Positions 7,490-8,786 of a stretch of 8,786 nt of DNA are shown here, one piece after another. Position numbers and translations under genes: made by a program. The number at the start of each line of letters is the position of its first letter. Position 1 is the stretch's first letter. Origin of the DNA: JAZLIT01 sp045617525 (GTDB taxonomy: Bacteria; Bacillota; Bacilli; Bacillales_A; Planococcaceae); assembly GCA_045617525.1 (NCBI GenBank), contig JAZLIT010000192.1:1-8786 (forward strand). The letters run 5' to 3'. A model generated the notes under the pieces. That model made no database searches, was not told where the DNA came from, and saw only the letters and a program-made list of their open reading frames with translations.

Positions 7490-8077
7490 TTAAAGCGACG
7501 AAGAATCGGCATCAAATCTGTCACGACGACCACCTAAGCTTGATGAATCTTTCCAGCCTTCTGAACTTGACGAGCTTGACGAAGAGCTTGATGAGCTTTC
7601 TTCAAATTGCCATTCATCTTCAAATTCATTCTGATGAACCGTAATGGTTACCGTCGTATCTCCAATTACCTCGACTAAAAATTCTCTTTCTACAACGATT
7701 TCAAAGCAATCTCCATTGGATGTAATCGTAGCCTCAATACAATTAGGCTGTTGCAACACTTTTGTGCTTACCTCATTGGAATCACTACCATCTCCATCAC
7801 GATAATGCAGTTTCACACGGTCTTTGTAGCTGACTGTTTCTGTATGAACTCCAGTTTTTGAATGGTTATTATAGGAATACCAAACATTAATATCATATTT
7901 CCCTTGAATATCGACAAACTTTCCATGCTTTTTAGCTGTATGATTATGATTAATCACCCAGCAACCTAAAATACTCGTAGGGACATTTGGTGCCTTTAAA
8001 ATTTCCTTGCTTTCAGTCCTTTTTTTCCCTTTTGCTATGACGGCGCGTGTCACGATTTGACGAAGCCGTTTTACCAT
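7490..8077 (-). CDS. cotE: Outer spore coat morphogenetic protein CotE
   Basis: A 195-residue protein that matches the CotE family. The N-terminal RQIVTRAVIAKGKK (residues 6-19) corresponds to the oligomerisation region of B. subtilis CotE. The central SILGCWVINH (35-44), YDINVWYSY (61-69), YKDRVKLHYRD (84-94), KVLQQPNC (106-113) and EREFLVEVIG (130-139) are family signatures. In B. subtilis CotE forms a ring around the forespore and is needed to assemble the outer coat. The B. subtilis protein ends in a strongly acidic tail; here the tail has only a short acidic stretch (EFEDEWQFEE), then twelve consecutive serines (161-172) and further SSS blocks. The start chosen is the ATG at 8077, because family similarity begins there and AGGAGG lies 7 nt upstream; the frame is open for 56 more codons upstream but that part has no family similarity. 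It has its own sporulation promoter and terminator. Confidence 0.95.
   Translation of the reverse strand: MVKRLRQIVTRAVIAKGKKRTESKEILKAPNVPTSILGCWVINHNHTAKKHGKFVDIQGKYDINVWYSYNNHSKTGVHTETVSYKDRVKLHYRDGDGSDSNEVSTKVLQQPNCIEATITSNGDCFEIVVEREFLVEVIGDTTVTITVHQNEFEDEWQFEESSSSSSSSSSSSEGWKDSSSLGGRRDRFDADSSSL
7562..7597 (-). repeat. Serine-codon repeat in the cotE tail
   Basis: Twelve serine codons in a row, built from near-repeats of AGC-TCA/TCG-TCA units with one longer copy. The DNA is therefore a short imperfect tandem repeat. Changes in unit number of 9 or 12 nt would alter tail length without breaking the frame. Confidence 0.85.
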
Positions 8078-8084
8078 AGAAAAA

Positions 8085-8093
8085 CCTCCTCCC
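8085..8093 (-). promoter_or_regulatory. Ribosome binding site fixing the cotE start
   Basis: On the minus strand GGGAGGAGG (8093-8085) ends 7 nt before ATG at 8077. It is the strongest ribosome binding site in the window and decides the start against the longer open frame to 8245. Confidence 0.88.
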
Positions 8094-8108
8094 GCTTTGC
8101 TCATTTTC

Positions 8109-8135
8109 AGTGTATGCCCAAGTAGTGGAGTTGGT
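8109..8135 (-). promoter_or_regulatory. Probable sigma-K (or sigma-E) promoter of cotE
   Basis: On the minus strand CATACACT (8116-8109) fits the -10 of sporulation mother-cell sigma factors (CATAnnnT for sigma-K, CATACAnT for sigma-E). An AC dinucleotide sits 17 nt upstream (8135-8134), as in sigma-K -35 elements. No clear sigma-E -35 is seen at the matching distance. The start would fall near 8101, giving a leader of about 24 nt that contains the ribosome binding site. In B. subtilis cotE is known to have both sigma-E and sigma-K promoters. Confidence 0.55.
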
Positions 8136-8264
8136 GAAAGGAATTTCGGATCTAACTTAAAACTCCGTACCAAGCAAATATACGTTGCATCAATTCCGTA
8201 TTCCTTTAATGAAAAATCTACAACAAAGGCAAATTCCCTTGCCATCCGGGAATAATGTGAGAGC
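8136..8264. other. Upstream region of cotE, no gene supported
   Basis: About 130 bp between the cotE promoter and element B. The cotE frame stays open here back to an ATG at 8245, but the translation (beginning MAREFAFVVDF) matches nothing I know, and the predicted promoter and strong ribosome binding site lie inside that frame. The usual Bacillales neighbour ricA (ymcA) is not found here on either strand. Confidence 0.6.
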
Positions 8265-8448
8265 TAGTCATTATTTTAGTACATCCTTTCTCACGAAAGG
8301 CGTTGATTGGAGCTCCGTGGGCCCGACGCGTTTCTGGGGGCACGGCTCCAACTAACTAATTCCCTGCCTTTACGGAGGCAGAGAATTAGTGGATTTTCCG
8401 CACGCGCTGATCCCCTGGAAGTCGCGGGCCCCCTCCGCTCCAATCAAC
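8265..8448 (+). repeat. GC-rich palindromic intergenic repeat (element B)
   Basis: Positions 8285-8325 are the exact reverse complement of 70-110, and weaker similarity runs out to 8265. From 8302 to 8448 the element is an imperfect palindrome: GTTGATTGGAGC (8302-8313) and its inverted copy at 8437-8448 are perfect 12-bp arms, each followed inward by GGGCCC (8319-8324 and 8426-8431). Within it, TTGGAG plus CCGTG (8307-8319) pairs with CACGG plus CTCCAA (8341-8351) to form one hairpin, and a second hairpin fills the centre. CCTTTC/GAAAGG (8285-8300) is a small stem at the left edge. No protein-coding content is supported: the open frame at 8307-8498 lies mostly in the palindrome. The right arm resembles, from memory, a dispersed Bacillales intergenic repeat. 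Confidence 0.82.
8355..8390. repeat. Central hairpin of element B
   Basis: ACTAATTC (8355-8362) pairs with GAATTAGT (8383-8390), and CTGCC (8364-8368) pairs with GGCAG (8377-8381) across a single mismatch, leaving an 8-nt apical loop. No T-run follows on either strand, so it is unlikely to be a simple terminator. Confidence 0.8.
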
Positions 8449-8627
8449 GAGCACTGTCCAAGGTGAATTACCACATTTTAAAAACTTTACTTCACTAGCG
8501 TCGCATTAAAATAATTTATCACTTTATATAAAACTGAATTTTCTGTAATTAAAATTTATGCATAAAAAAATCCTTTATAATGTAGGGTGGTAGTAAACCA
8601 TCCGAATCCAAAATAAAGGACAATCGC
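8449..8627. other. AT-rich intergenic stretch before the transposase remnant
   Basis: No gene is seen here. TATAAT at 8576-8581 could be a -10 for the transposase but has no recognisable -35. GGGTGG (8585-8590) and CCATCC (8598-8603) can form a 6-bp stem, with one wobble, in the would-be leader. The left end of the insertion sequence should fall somewhere in 8550-8585, but without the right end it cannot be placed. Confidence 0.5.
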
Positions 8628-8786
8628 ATGGATAATCTTATACGAAAAACATCATTTGAACAATGGTTTTCACCGATTTCTTCCACAAAACGAAGGCCTG
8701 CGTGCTGTCAGTAATACATTATTTTCAGACGACCTTCAAAAAGCAACAGATTTAGAATCAATTAGCTTTTCACAGTTAGGGCGTCG
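8628..8786 (+). pseudogene. IS4-type transposase, internally deleted and frameshifted, runs off window
   Basis: ATG at 8628 follows AAAGGA at 8615-8620. The first frame reads MDNLIRKTSFEQWFSPIS, which is the typical start of an IS4-group transposase of Bacillales. It then loses similarity and stops at 8712-8714 after 28 codons. From 8686 a different frame (+1) resumes the same family with QNEGLRAVSNTLFSDD, followed by a DLESISFSQLGRR segment up to the window edge. In intact relatives, as I remember them, a few dozen residues separate these two parts, so a deletion that is not a multiple of three has removed them. The catalytic DDE residues would lie beyond the window. The copy should be inactive unless a sequencing error is responsible, and a single-base error would not explain the missing residues. 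Confidence 0.75.

Noticed and set aside
7325..7537. Plus-strand frame across the mutS-cotE junction
   Set aside because: It spans a promoter, a terminator and parts of two genes on the other strand; no protein resemblance.
1..8786. Defence system, prophage or other novel multi-gene cassette
   Set aside because: All complete genes belong to a standard Bacillales chromosomal neighbourhood; the only mobile-element gene is a broken IS4-type fragment.

Overview
The window looks like chromosomal DNA from a low-GC, spore-forming member of the Bacillales. The protein sequences (MutS, MutL, Hfq, MiaA, CotE) resemble Bacillus proteins but differ enough to suggest the Lysinibacillus/Solibacillus side of the order. 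That placement rests on remembered sequence similarity, not on a search. CotE, an outer spore-coat morphogenetic protein, marks the organism as a spore former.

Layout: all six complete housekeeping genes and cotE lie on the minus strand, so they read from right to left. cotE (8077-7490) has its own sporulation-type promoter and ends at a hairpin terminator. Just beyond it an extended -10 promoter starts what appears to be one long operon: mutS, mutL, an alpha/beta hydrolase, miaA, hfq and a single-domain rhodanese. Gaps are short or negative: 12 nt for mutS-mutL, 22 nt for mutL-hydrolase, a 14-nt overlap for hydrolase-miaA, then 79 and 68 nt. No convincing terminator appears until a strong one just past the rhodanese gene (165-193). 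The operon combines DNA mismatch repair (MutS/MutL), tRNA A37 prenylation (MiaA), an RNA chaperone (Hfq), and two accessory enzymes of unknown substrate.

The block is bracketed by two GC-rich, highly structured intergenic elements in inverted orientation, at 1-131 and about 8265-8448. They share a perfect 41-bp core (70-110 and 8285-8325), and weaker similarity extends the match to about 62 bp. Beyond the shared module their sequences are unrelated, so they look like mosaic members of one dispersed family. The right-hand element is an imperfect palindrome with 12-bp terminal arms and a central hairpin. To the right of it, on the plus strand, is the start of an IS4-type transposase gene that is already broken by an internal deletion and frameshift, and it runs off the window.

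The gene content is the ordinary Bacillales cotE-mutSL-miaA-hfq neighbourhood. I found no evidence of an undescribed multi-gene system. The parts worth a second look are the paired structured repeats, the apparent absence of ricA (ymcA) next to cotE together with the IS remnant, and the poly-serine tail of CotE.
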